From Fimbriimonas ginsengisoli Gsoil 348 (lineage in GTDB: Bacteria > Armatimonadota > Fimbriimonadia > Fimbriimonadales > Fimbriimonadaceae): 64,000 bases of DNA. The stretch covers positions 2,790,001 to 2,854,000 of the forward strand of contig NZ_CP007139.1 in NCBI RefSeq assembly GCF_000724625.1, given 5' to 3'. A program made the translations under genes and the position numbers. Under the pieces are notes generated by a model, which ran no database searches, had not been told where the DNA came from, and saw only the letters and a list, made by a program, of their open reading frames with translations. How positions within the stretch are numbered: the first letter of the stretch is position 1; each line of letters begins with the position of its first letter. Shown piece after piece: positions 56,387-64,000 of this stretch.

Positions 56387-58195
56387 ATGGCATTCATGGG
56401 TGGGTGGGGCGGCGGGCCGCCAAAGAAACTGGATCGGGCGACGGCGCGACGCGTCTTCGGACTCTTCGGTCCCTATCGCCCCCAGATCGGGTGGACGATC
56501 ATCCTCGTCCTGCTGTCGGCGGGGATCGGTCTGGCAACCCCGTTCTTCCTCAAAATCATCATCAACGACGGCTTGCTGAAGCGGAGCATGCCGGTGGTGG
56601 CCGAGTACACGCTGCTCACCTTGGCCGCCACCCTCGTCTCGACTGCGTTGAGCATCGGATTCGGATACCTGAGCGTTCTCGTTGGGCAGCGGATCATGCG
56701 CGACCTCCGGCTTGCGCTGTACGCGCACCTGCAAGGAATGTCGCTGCGCTTCTTCACCGGCACCCGAACTGGAGAGATTCAATCCCGGCTGGCGAACGAT
56801 GTGGGCGGTATCCAATCGGTGGTCAGCGACACCATGGCGAACGTTCTCTCGAACGTTACGATGGTGATCTCGACGCTAATCGCGATGTGGATCTTCGATT
56901 GGCGGCTGACGATCGTCGCCGTGGGCATCCTTCCCATCTTCGCCTTCCTCACCACCAAGGTGGGCGGCGCGATGCGTACGCTGCGAGGCAACGTTCAGGC
57001 GCAGCTCGCCGGGATGAACTCGACGATGCAGGAGACGCTCAGCGTTTCCGGCGCGATGCTGATGAAAACGACGGGGCGCCAGGCGCTGGCCCGAGAGAAG
57101 TTTGCCAAAGAGAACGCCTCGCTCACCGAAAGCAACGTGAAGATGGCGACCTACATGCGCGTCTTTTTCACGCTGACGGGCCTCGCCTTTTCGATTACGC
57201 CGGCGCTGGTGTACTGGTTGGCCGGCTATCTGATCATCGATCAAGGGGACCGGTCGCTCTCCCTGGGCGCGATCGTCGCGTTCACCTCGCTCCAACCCCG
57301 GCTTTTCTTTCCGCTAACCCAGCTCCTGAACGTTCAGGTCGAGGTCACCAGCGCCTTCGCGCTATTCGACCGGATCTTCGAGTACTTGGACATGCCGCAG
57401 GACATCACCGATGCTCCGGACGCCGTGGAGCTGACGCCGGAGCAAGTCAAGGGCCGTGTGGTCTTCGAGAACGTGTCGTTCCGTTACGACGCCAGTCAAG
57501 AAGAGCCGACTTTGAAGGGAATCGATCTGGTGACCGAGCCGGGGCAACTGGTCGCCTTGGTAGGCCCCTCGGGAGCCGGAAAGACGACCCTGACCTACCT
57601 GATCCCGCGGCTTTACGATGTCGAGAACGGAAGGGTAACGATCGACGGAATCGACATCCGGAAGATTAAGCTGGAATCGCTGGGACGTTTGGTAGGCGTG
57701 GTGACTCAAGAGACGTACCTGGTTCACGACACAATCCGCGAAAACCTGCGCTACGGCAACCCGGACGCGACCCAGGAGCAACTGGAGGAAGCGGCGAAAA
57801 TGGCGGCGATCCACCAGCACATCGTTTCGTTACCGGAGGGTTACGACACCGTGGTGGGTGAGCGGGGATACAAGCTCTCCGGAGGCGAAAAGCAGCGAAT
57901 CGCCATCGCCCGGGCGATCCTGAAAGACCCGCGAATCCTCATCCTCGACGAGGCGACCTCGGCCCTCGACTCGCAATCGGAGCGCCTGGTCCAAGCCGCG
58001 CTGGCGCGGCTTATGGAGGGTCGAACCACGTTCGCCATCGCCCACCGCTTATCCACCATCCAGTCCGCCGACCAGATTCTGGTCGTAAAAGGGGGCCAGA
58101 TTGTCGAGCGAGGCACCCACGTAAGCCTCCTCCAACAAGAGGCGGAGTACGCCAGCCTCTATCAAACCCAATTGGCCTCGCAGGAGCCGGTATGA
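56387..58195 (+). CDS. ABC exporter, fused permease and ATPase
   Basis: A 602-residue half-transporter. Six membrane helices in residues ~20-320 include IGWTIILVLLSAGIGLATPF and LTIVAVGILPIFAFLTTKVG. The ATPase domain (~350-595) has Walker A GPSGAGKTTLTYLI, Q-loop VVTQETYLVHDTIRENL, signature LSGGEKQRIAIARAIL, Walker B ILILDEATSALD and His-loop FAIAHRLST. It is an MsbA/multidrug-like homodimeric exporter of lipids, drugs or peptides; the substrate is not decided. A Gly-rich N-terminus (MAFMGGWGGGPP) precedes helix 1. Confidence 0.94.
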   Translation: MAFMGGWGGGPPKKLDRATARRVFGLFGPYRPQIGWTIILVLLSAGIGLATPFFLKIIINDGLLKRSMPVVAEYTLLTLAATLVSTALSIGFGYLSVLVGQRIMRDLRLALYAHLQGMSLRFFTGTRTGEIQSRLANDVGGIQSVVSDTMANVLSNVTMVISTLIAMWIFDWRLTIVAVGILPIFAFLTTKVGGAMRTLRGNVQAQLAGMNSTMQETLSVSGAMLMKTTGRQALAREKFAKENASLTESNVKMATYMRVFFTLTGLAFSITPALVYWLAGYLIIDQGDRSLSLGAIVAFTSLQPRLFFPLTQLLNVQVEVTSAFALFDRIFEYLDMPQDITDAPDAVELTPEQVKGRVVFENVSFRYDASQEEPTLKGIDLVTEPGQLVALVGPSGAGKTTLTYLIPRLYDVENGRVTIDGIDIRKIKLESLGRLVGVVTQETYLVHDTIRENLRYGNPDATQEQLEEAAKMAAIHQHIVSLPEGYDTVVGERGYKLSGGEKQRIAIARAILKDPRILILDEATSALDSQSERLVQAALARLMEGRTTFAIAHRLSTIQSADQILVVKGGQIVERGTHVSLLQQEAEYASLYQTQLASQEPV

Positions 58196-58198
58196 CCC

Positions 58199-58226
58199 GT
58201 AGCGTCGGCGCCCCGCCGACGATCCC
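58199..58226. repeat. Dispersed hairpin repeat, family B copy
   Basis: GTAGCGTCGGCGCCCCGCCG then ACGATCCC, directly after the ABC exporter stop. A partial, inverted family F unit follows at 58252-58318 (GCCCGGCCGTGGCCGG and CCCTCCCGACGACGCGTCGG-GAGGG). Confidence 0.65.
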
Positions 58227-58251
58227 CTATCAGTTTGAATTAGGCCGATAC

Positions 58252-58318
58252 CAGAGCGGAGATTGCCCGGCCGTGGCCGGACCCTCCCGACGACGCGTCG
58301 GGAGGGATCAGATCGACG
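58252..58318. repeat. Dispersed repeat, family F copy 3 (inverted, partial)
   Basis: The reverse complement matches the hairpin core of 28250-28378 (GATCCCTCCCGACG..CGTCGGGAGGGTCCGGCCA..GGCCGGGCAAT) but lacks the tail. It lies between convergent genes and ends 10 bases before the fucosidase stop. Confidence 0.7.
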
Positions 58319-58328
58319 GTATCCCAAC

Positions 58329-60095
58329 TCAGCGAGTTGGAACTAGCTTAATGGAACGGAGATTCATAAGCGCGAGGCCAGGGAAGTCCACGGGGCGGAG
58401 CTTGAGTTCAGACTTACCGGCGGGGAGGTTGATGGTCCCCGCGTTCACCTTGATGAAAGTGTCCCAGCTCCCGGTCAGGGGAACCTTGCCGGTGACGGCT
58501 TGGCCGCCCACCGAAACCTCGAAGATTCCTCCCTCGGAACCCGGGGCGCAGGCGAGATCCACTTCGACCGAGTAAGCGCCGGCTCTTGGCACTTGTACGT
58601 TCCAAGTAAGGTAGTCCGTGTGGTTCGTCCAATAACCGATCGCCTTATGGGCCGGCTCGTACTGGGCGGTCTCTCCGTGAATCGTGACGTGGCTAGCGTC
58701 GAGGACGAACTGTCCGCTGCTGTCGGGCGAAGCCGTCCACGCCGGCATGTCGACGACCGGCGGGCCGTCGATCTGGGCGACGACGACGGTGGCGAGAGGG
58801 TCGGTCAACGGAGTCGGTAGGTGGATGACCGGGCCGTTCGGACCGTTCACAACCGAGACGGCCTGACGCCGGTTCGTCAGAAGGTAGGCCCCTTTCACGT
58901 GGTTCTTCAATCCCGTGAGCTCGATATCTCCCTTAGCCCCCGCGTCGAAGACGTGAAGGTAGAGCTTGCCGGGACGTTGCGTGATCCGGCCCCAGGGGAG
59001 CTGGCGGGGGAACGGACTGGCCGTCGTGCCGTAGAGCGCTTCACCGTTCGCCTTCGTCCATTTGCCCACCTCGGCGAGCCGCTCGATGCTGGGGTCCGGG
59101 ATCTCGCCTAACGACGTCGGGCCGACGTTGAGAAGGTAGTTGCCTCCCTTACTAGCAATGTCGATCAGGTTCCGAACAAGGGTCTCCGTCGATTTCCAGT
59201 TGTGGTCGGCCGCATGAAATCCCCAGGTGTCGTTCATCGTCATGCAGGTCTCCCAAGGGTAGGGAAGTCCGTTCGCTGGGATTGTCTGCTCGGGAGTTCC
59301 GTAGTCGCCGACGGAGCGAGTAAACGGAGTCTTGCTTGGACCGAGGTTGCCGGAATCGACCCGGTCGTTAACGATGACGTTCGGCTGCAGAGACCGGATG
59401 TAGCGGTACAGGTCGATCCCCTCGTCGTGGTTCCAAGTGCTCTCCCACTGGCCGTCGAACCAGATGATGCCGATCGGGCCGTAGTTGGTCAGCAACTCCT
59501 TGAGTTGCGCCTTCATGTACTGCACGTAGCGCGGGAAACTAGTAGGGTCGACCGGTCTTGTATCCCAGGCTCGTCGGGGAAGGTAATCCGGATGGTGCCA
59601 GTCCATGATGGAGTGGTAGAAGCAGAGCTTGAGCCCCTCCTTCTTGCAGGCGGCGGCGAGCTCTTTAAGCGGATCCCGATGGAAGCGGGTATGCCCGATG
59701 TTCCAGTCTCCCTGCGCCGACGGCCACATTCCGAAGCCTTCGTGGTGCTTGGAGGTGATGGCGATGTACTTCATCCCCGCCCCCTTGGCGATCTTCACCC
59801 ACTTCATCGCATCGAAGTTGACCGGGTTGAACTGGTCGCGGAACGGCTCGTACTCCTCGGGCTTGATCTTCGCCTCATGCATGATCCATTCCCCCGCCCC
59901 GGGGATCATTCGCCCTTTCCAATAACCGGCGGGAACGCTGTAGAGCCCCCAGTGGATAAACATCCCGAACCGGGCCTCCTCGAACCACTTCATCCGCGCG
60001 GCTTTCTGAGCCGCCGTTTCCTTGAGCGGATCCGATTGAGGCGCGGCATGGGAAGCCGCGGAAGCGATGAGCAGGGCGAGGGGAAGTAGTGACAT
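58329..60095 (-). CDS. GH29 alpha-L-fucosidase, exported
   Basis: A 588-residue fucosidase. A signal peptide (LLPLALLIASAASHAA) is followed by the GH29 barrel (~30-370): WFEEARFGMFIHWGLYSVPA, KYIAITSKHHEGFGMW, the nucleophile Asp in IGIIWFDGQWE (~212), and KGGNYLLNVGPTSLGE. Then comes a beta domain and a C-terminal CBM-like or fucosidase-C domain (~465-588: YLTWNVQVPRAGAYSVEVDL) ending in FPGLALMNLRSIKLVPTR. It releases alpha-linked L-fucose from glycans in the periplasm or outside. GGAAGG lies 10 bases before the ATG. Confidence 0.95.
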   Translation of the reverse strand: MSLLPLALLIASAASHAAPQSDPLKETAAQKAARMKWFEEARFGMFIHWGLYSVPAGYWKGRMIPGAGEWIMHEAKIKPEEYEPFRDQFNPVNFDAMKWVKIAKGAGMKYIAITSKHHEGFGMWPSAQGDWNIGHTRFHRDPLKELAAACKKEGLKLCFYHSIMDWHHPDYLPRRAWDTRPVDPTSFPRYVQYMKAQLKELLTNYGPIGIIWFDGQWESTWNHDEGIDLYRYIRSLQPNVIVNDRVDSGNLGPSKTPFTRSVGDYGTPEQTIPANGLPYPWETCMTMNDTWGFHAADHNWKSTETLVRNLIDIASKGGNYLLNVGPTSLGEIPDPSIERLAEVGKWTKANGEALYGTTASPFPRQLPWGRITQRPGKLYLHVFDAGAKGDIELTGLKNHVKGAYLLTNRRQAVSVVNGPNGPVIHLPTPLTDPLATVVVAQIDGPPVVDMPAWTASPDSSGQFVLDASHVTIHGETAQYEPAHKAIGYWTNHTDYLTWNVQVPRAGAYSVEVDLACAPGSEGGIFEVSVGGQAVTGKVPLTGSWDTFIKVNAGTINLPAGKSELKLRPVDFPGLALMNLRSIKLVPTR

Positions 60096-60140
60096 AACAG
60101 AAAGACCTTCCCTGAGCTTAGCGCAGTCGGTTAAGGTGAC

Positions 60141-60162
60141 GTGGCGCGGGCGGCTCGCCTGA
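60141..60162. repeat. Short family A repeat
   Basis: GTGGCGCGGGCGGCTCGCCT, one half of a family A unit. The rest of the 60096-60362 gap shows no gene. Confidence 0.55.
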
Positions 60163-60362
60163 GGTGTGTTTCTCCATTATTATTGCGGTGCCGCCATAAA
60201 CGGTTGCCGGCTTGGGCGCAAAACCCCGGCTTGGCGGCCTCTACACCGCCTCCTTCGCGCCGTATTGGGCGGCAACGAAGGCCGTGGCCCGGCGCTCAGA
60301 CCGTCGAGAAGATACGCGAGCTACTCCACCGCGAACTCGGAATGGTTGTTGCCACTGGGCGC

Positions 60363-60709
60363 TCATCCGAACTGCGCTTTCAATCGGCCCCGAATGTCCA
60401 TACGGGTGTGATAGACCCGCAGCACGGTGATGAGCTGCTCCGCCTCGTCGATGTCGTAAATAACGTAATGGCCGTGCCCTTTCTTGCTCTTGCGCAGGGT
60501 TACGAACCGAAACTCGGGGAGCCCTTCCAACTCTGCCCCTCGGCGTAGCTGGTGGCAAGGCGGTTGATCCCCGTCCTGAGGAAGTGTAGGTAGCCGTCGG
60601 CATGGTCGACGTCCTTGTAAAGCTCGACGTTGTCGGCCCAAATTCCGATCAGATCGTCTTCGGCGTCGCGCGAGAGGGTGACGGTTATCGTGGGTTTGCT
60701 TGAAGCCAT
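60363..60709 (-). pseudogene. ParE-type toxin, frameshifted
   Basis: The frame from ATG 60709 gives MASSKPTITVTLSRDAEDDL, then IGIWADNVELYKDVDHADGY up to EGQSWKG and stops soon after (SPSFGS). A different frame of the same strand continues exactly there with LPEFRFVTLRKSKKGHGHYV and IYDIDEAEQLITVLRVYHTR to a TGA at 60363. Joined, they make a ~115-residue ParE-like toxin with its usual end. One base seems lost in the AAGGG run near 60525. The antitoxin gene overlaps its start by 25 bp and is intact. A sequencing error is possible. Confidence 0.8.
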
Positions 60710-60957
60710 GCTGCCCTTTTCGCGGCAAGGCTCTCTTCCACCTGCGCCATGGTTCTGCCGTTCCCCGCCTCGACGTCGGCCTTCGCTTTCCGCAAGGCGG
60801 CGACGAGCTCCGGCGTGACCTTCGGGCCGCTGGGTTCATCCTCGAGTCGCAGCTCAACGGCCTCGGAAACGAACCGGTCAAGGCTAACGCCGATTTCCAC
60901 CGCGACGCGCTGCGCCTGGCTGTAGAGCTGATCGGAGATGGTGACTTCAAGCCTCAT
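60685..60957 (-). CDS. Antitoxin of the degenerate ParDE-like locus
   Basis: A 90-residue protein with a ribbon-helix-helix-like N-terminus (MRLEVTISDQLYSQAQRVAV, EIGVSLDRFVSEAVELRL) and an acidic, then helical C-terminal toxin-binding part (ALRKAKADVEAGNGRTMAQV). AAGG precedes the ATG. It overlaps the broken toxin gene by 25 bp. With the toxin dead, it may now serve only as a repressor or be on its way out. Confidence 0.8.
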   Translation of the reverse strand: MRLEVTISDQLYSQAQRVAVEIGVSLDRFVSEAVELRLEDEPSGPKVTPELVAALRKAKADVEAGNGRTMAQVEESLAAKRAAWLQANPR

Positions 60958-61044
60958 GGTTAACCTTTCGAAGTCTCAACCCATTCTATCGGTTGCCCTT
61001 TCCTTTATCTCCATCAAAACCGCCTTTTCGGAGCCTTGCCAAAG

Positions 61045-61842
61045 TCAGATTCGGTCTCTCTTAGGCAACGCACGCACCGCCCCCGTCGTGATGCCGCCAT
61101 CGACGAGCAAGGTCTGCCCGGTGATGTACGCGCTGGCTTCGGAGGCGAGAAAGACAATCGCGCCGCGCAGGTCGCTCGGCTGGCCGGGACGCTTGAGCGG
61201 GATCCGGTCGCTCAGATATTCGACCCACTCGGCATCTTCGTACATCACCGCGTTTTGGGCGGTCTTGAACCACCCCGGCGCGAGGCAGTTGACGGTGATT
61301 CCGTGCACACCCCAGTCGTCGGCCAGACTCATCGTAAGCTGCTTCACCCCGCCCCGGCTCGCGCCGTACGGTCCGAGCCCCGCGTAGCCGTTGACGCTCG
61401 TGACGGAACCGATGTTGATGATGCGGCCGTACTTCTCCTCGATCATCAGCCGGCCAATCGCCTGGGAAACGAAGAAGGTGCCCCGGAGGTTGGTGTCGAG
61501 GATGAGATTCCAATCATCCCAGGTTACGTCGAGGGCCGGCTTCCGCACATTGCACCCTGCGTTGTTCACCAGGATGTCGATCTTGCCCGCTCTCTGAAAG
61601 GCGGCCTCCGCCATTCGTTCGATCGACTTCTGATCCCTTACATCGCATGCCCACGGCATGCAGCGACGCCCGAGCGCCTCGATTTCCGCCTGGAACGGCT
61701 TTAGCGATTCGATGTTGCGGCTCGTGATGATGAGGTCCGCACCGGCCTCGGCGAGCGCGCGAGCGAACACCTGCCCGAGGCCGCGGCTGCAACCGGTAAC
61801 GACGGCGACCCGACCGGTGAGATCGAATTCTTTCAGGGACAT
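61045..61842 (-). CDS. SDR-family oxidoreductase
   Basis: A 265-residue classical short-chain dehydrogenase: cofactor motif GRVAVVTGCSRGLGQVFARA, NNAGCN, catalytic Ser and the YxxxK-type region LGPYGASRGGVKQLTMSLAD (Tyr present; Lys is replaced by Arg-Gly-Gly-Val-Lys spacing, so YGASRGGVK places Lys at +6 rather than +4), and AYITGQTLLVDGG at the end. It resembles gluconate 5-dehydrogenase-like SDRs. It overlaps the zinc dehydrogenase gene by 10 bp, so they act in one pathway, probably sugar or polyol oxidation (inference). Confidence 0.88.
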   Translation of the reverse strand: MSLKEFDLTGRVAVVTGCSRGLGQVFARALAEAGADLIITSRNIESLKPFQAEIEALGRRCMPWACDVRDQKSIERMAEAAFQRAGKIDILVNNAGCNVRKPALDVTWDDWNLILDTNLRGTFFVSQAIGRLMIEEKYGRIINIGSVTSVNGYAGLGPYGASRGGVKQLTMSLADDWGVHGITVNCLAPGWFKTAQNAVMYEDAEWVEYLSDRIPLKRPGQPSDLRGAIVFLASEASAYITGQTLLVDGGITTGAVRALPKRDRI

Positions 61843-62840
61843 ACCATCACCTTCATCAGTCCCGGCTCTTGCCGGTGAAGCCGGTCGAAATACTCGGGCG
61901 CTTGGTCTAGAGATATCCGGGCGGAGATCATCGAATCGACCTTTACCGCGCCCGATGCGATAAGGCTAAGGCTCTCCTCATAGTCGCCTTGCGAGGCACA
62001 GCATCCATAGATCGAGAGTTCGCGCGTCACCGCAACCTGCAACGGAATCTCCACCTTTGGCGACAAATTGCCGACGAGCGAGACGTTTCCGCCCTTACGC
62101 ACGCTCCGAATCGCCATATCGACCGTCGCCGTTATCCCCACGGCTTCAATCGCGGCGTCGAGCTCCATCCCGATCGAAGAGCCTTGGGCGGAGTCGGCCC
62201 CCAGAGCGATCGCAAGCTCCAGTTTTCGAGCGTCGATATCGACGGCGACGATCTCGCCGGCTCCCTTTGCCTTTAGGACCTGGACAACCAAGAGGCCGAT
62301 CATGCCGACGCCAACCACGACTACTCGTTCGCCCACCTGCACTCGCGCCCGGTGGACTCCGTGGAGGGCGACCGACACCGGTTCAACCATCGCCGCCTGT
62401 TCGTAGCCAAGGCCGTTGGGCAGGCGGCAAAGGACTCGGGAGGGGACCGCCACGAACTCCGCGAACGCCCCTTGCCGCCGGTACTCCGCGCATGAAACCC
62501 CCAGCACCTGGCGGTTATCGCAGAGATTGACCTCGCCCCGAAGACAGTAGGGGCAGTGCCCGCAGTAGATTGTGGAATCGAACGTCACCCGGTCCCCGAT
62601 TTGCCACCCGGCGACGTCGGCGCCGACCTTAACGATGTCGCCCGACGCCTCATGCCCCATCACGATCGGCGGGATTCTTCGGCCGGTGCTGCCATCCATG
62701 CCATGCACGTCGCTGCCACAAATCCCGCACGCGCGCACTCGAATGAGAACTTCGTCGGGGGCTGGCTCCGGTACCGGCAGGTCGACCAACTGGAACCGGC
62801 CGTATTCAACTAGCTCTAGGGCCCTCACGCCTCGAATCAT
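61833..62840 (-). CDS. Zinc-dependent alcohol/polyol dehydrogenase
   Basis: A 335-residue medium-chain dehydrogenase. Catalytic zinc ligands lie in RACGICGSDVHGMDG (Cys) and IVMGHEASGDI (His-Glu). The structural zinc site is CGHCPYCLRGEVNLCD with four Cys. The cofactor site is VVVVGVGMIGLLVVQVLKAK, and the Asp of VAVDIDARKL suggests NAD. It resembles sorbitol, threonine or galactitol-phosphate dehydrogenases. It leads a two-gene operon with the SDR. The substrate is not decided. Confidence 0.92.
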   Translation of the reverse strand: MIRGVRALELVEYGRFQLVDLPVPEPAPDEVLIRVRACGICGSDVHGMDGSTGRRIPPIVMGHEASGDIVKVGADVAGWQIGDRVTFDSTIYCGHCPYCLRGEVNLCDNRQVLGVSCAEYRRQGAFAEFVAVPSRVLCRLPNGLGYEQAAMVEPVSVALHGVHRARVQVGERVVVVGVGMIGLLVVQVLKAKGAGEIVAVDIDARKLELAIALGADSAQGSSIGMELDAAIEAVGITATVDMAIRSVRKGGNVSLVGNLSPKVEIPLQVAVTRELSIYGCCASQGDYEESLSLIASGAVKVDSMISARISLDQAPEYFDRLHRQEPGLMKVMVCP

Positions 62841-63424
62841 AGCCGCTAGATCCCCCTCGCCTCGCTTGGCTGGCGAACGTTTTCAAAAACATGTGACCAA
62901 CAAAGGTGACGCCTTTCAAGAAGACCGCTTTCAGGTTGATTACACGGTAATCCCCGGGGCCTGAAAAGGGCTCGTGGACATAGCATATTTACCGGTCCAG
63001 TTTCAACGGTGGGTATTTAGACCCACTGGGCCGGTTAGCTCTTGATGCGGGAACTGGCGCAATTACGGCCACTCTTTCGTTAAGCGAGACGAGAGCGACT
63101 TTCTTGACTTCGCTTTGCATTGCGGGCCGTCCCACTGGGTCCTTAGGCTCACGCGGGATAGAGATCGTTTTGGAACGTTCCGCGAACGCCTCTCCGAACC
63201 TGAAAAACGGTTCTTGAGGGAGCAATTTTCGACTACTTTCAAGTTTTGGCTAGAAGGCGTATCCTCACTCTCCGGCGGGCCTTAGCCGCCGCAGCGAATT
63301 CACGTGAGCACCTATCGCTCATTTGTATGGCGCTTTCTTTGGATGATCCGGATGAGACAGACAAATCCTGGTCCTGGGAGCATCGATGCCACACACTGAA
63401 CAAATATCCAAACCTCGGAAGATC
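62841..63424. other. 584-bp non-coding gap with a structured hairpin
   Basis: No convincing gene. A compound hairpin spans 62991-63035: ACCGGTCCAG pairs with CTGGGCCGGT (9 of 10), enclosing an inner GTGGGT/ACCCAC stem. A 78-codon minus-strand frame (62989-63225) has unnatural composition and no start signal. The part from 63240 to the surface-protein start carries no repeat of the dispersed families. GGGAG lies five bases before an ATG at 63386, in frame with the downstream gene. Confidence 0.55.
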
Positions 63425-64000
63425 ATGAGATCTCCGATACGCCTACTTTTCTTGATACTGGCTTTGCTGGTCCCATGCTTTGGGGCCGCGCAAACGGTTA
63501 AGTCAGTCACACTCAACCCCAGTCTTGTCCTTGCCGGAGATCCTTCGACCGGCACGGTGACCCTGAATTCAGCGGCTCCGGCCGGCGGAACGGTCGTCAC
63601 CCTGGCCTCGAACAACGCAACGGCAAGCACAGGTGCGTCGGTTACGGTTGCGGCGGGAGCTACCACCGCGACCTTTCCCATCACGACGACCCAGACGAGT
63701 AACGCGGACGCCGTTGCCACCATCACCGGTTCGGCAAACGCTTCCTCCGCGACGGCTAATCTGACCGTTCGAGCCGCCCACCTCAACAGCCTCACGGTTC
63801 TTCCGAGCCCGGCTTACGGTGGTTCGACGATCACCGGTACGGTTACGATCAGCACGCCGGCTTCGGCCGCTGGCTTTACCGTAGCCCTGGCCTCGGACCT
63901 CGCGCCGACCGTCACGGTCCCCGCGACGGTTACCGTTCCGGCCGGGTCCACCACCGGTACCTTCGCGATCACCGCTCAGACGGTTACGAGCAAGGTCACG
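63425..64000 (+). CDS. Large exported Ig-like-repeat protein, N-terminal part (runs off right edge)
   Basis: The first 192 codons of an open frame that continues beyond the window. The N-terminus MRSPIRLLFLILALLVPCFG is a clear signal peptide, followed by AAQTVKSVTLNPSLVLAGDP. Then come Ig-like beta-sandwich repeats of about 85 residues, each with a xxGTVTL..AAPAGGTVVTLAS..ASTGASVTVAAGATTATFPIT pattern and very rich in Thr, Ala, Val and Gly. Such repeats form stalks of adhesins or secreted surface proteins. GGAAG lies three bases before ATG 63425; an in-frame ATG at 63386 with GGGAG five bases upstream is an alternative. A client of the secretion system is possible. Confidence 0.8.
   Translation, partial: MRSPIRLLFLILALLVPCFGAAQTVKSVTLNPSLVLAGDPSTGTVTLNSAAPAGGTVVTLASNNATASTGASVTVAAGATTATFPITTTQTSNADAVATITGSANASSATANLTVRAAHLNSLTVLPSPAYGGSTITGTVTISTPASAAGFTVALASDLAPTVTVPATVTVPAGSTTGTFAITAQTVTSKVT

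Noticed and set aside
60166-60411. Plus-strand small frames between the fucosidase and the antitoxin locus
   Set aside because: They overlap the broken toxin antisense and show no start signal or domain.
62989-63225. A 78-codon minus-strand gene
   Set aside because: It covers the compound hairpin, has no start signal and no protein-like pattern.
1-64000. tRNA, rRNA or other standard structural RNA genes
   Set aside because: I looked for the GGTTCRAxxCC arm and paired stems by eye and saw none outside coding sequence; a covariance-model scan was not possible.

Overview
The window is GC-rich, densely coding bacterial chromosome. It has no rRNA, tRNA, CRISPR array, phage or complete insertion sequence that I can see. 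The gene content is a type II secretion-type operon, a GH36-type galactosidase, an alpha-L-fucosidase, a beta-helix protein, M1 and M28 peptidases, and a NamZ-type muramidase fused to a serine hydrolase. Hairpin-forming repeats lie between many genes. Together these suggest a free-living, polymer-degrading bacterium with a diderm envelope. Armatimonadota (Fimbriimonas-like) is my best guess, but that is inference from gene style, not a marker-gene result.

Layout. 1-2953: minus-strand operon with a galactosidase-like enzyme, a discoidin-domain protein and a third gene running off the left edge. 3048-5150: glyS. 5237-6297: a Fic/HTH pair ('mobile mystery' A and B). 6394-9710: cinA, a YdcF-like protein, a beta-helix protein. 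9838-14672: M1 aminopeptidase, a membrane protein, a TlpA-like lipoprotein. 14944-15638: HigBA-like toxin-antitoxin (TA) pair. 15862-18618: a small membrane protein and the beta-lactamase/NamZ fusion, followed by a perfect 8-bp tandem repeat. 18830-21162: SSS symporter with a DUF485 partner. 21303-24454: a DUF2071/TIGR01777 operon and a TIM-barrel isomerase. 24621-26447: a DnaJ-WD40 protein with moaD and moaE. 26799-31036: phosphomannomutase, a lipoprotein, an unknown gene and a thioredoxin-reductase-like flavoprotein. 31282-34479: an SRENG-type unknown, an ECF sigma/membrane partner pair, and nfo. 34539-39756: a TIM-barrel/FGE-like fusion, a VOC protein, a PPC-domain protein, a Phd/ParE pair, thrC. 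39873-42521: an adenylate cyclase-ATPase-TPR gene split by an in-frame TAG. 42763-43851: an esterase. 44231-54865: ten genes of a type II secretion-type machine, almost all overlapping. 55002-60095: M28 peptidase and ABC exporter (divergent), then alpha-L-fucosidase. 60363-60957: antitoxin with a frameshifted ParE-type toxin. 61045-62840: SDR and zinc dehydrogenase pair. 63425-64000: start of a large Ig-like-repeat surface or secreted protein that runs off the right edge.

Three themes recur. (1) The secretion operon (E-F-H-I-J-K-L-M-C-D order, with no major pseudopilin GspG and no prepilin peptidase here) could export the many signal-peptide hydrolases in the window. (2) Many genes lack a Shine-Dalgarno but carry a -10-like TAnnnT box 6-9 bases before the start codon, which suggests leaderless mRNAs, while others have very clear SDs, some with TTG starts. 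(3) At least seven families of short hairpin repeats fill the gaps. One copy has become the first ~37 codons of a pseudopilin gene. Two genes look freshly broken: the cyclase-ATPase by an amber codon and a ParE toxin by a one-base shift.
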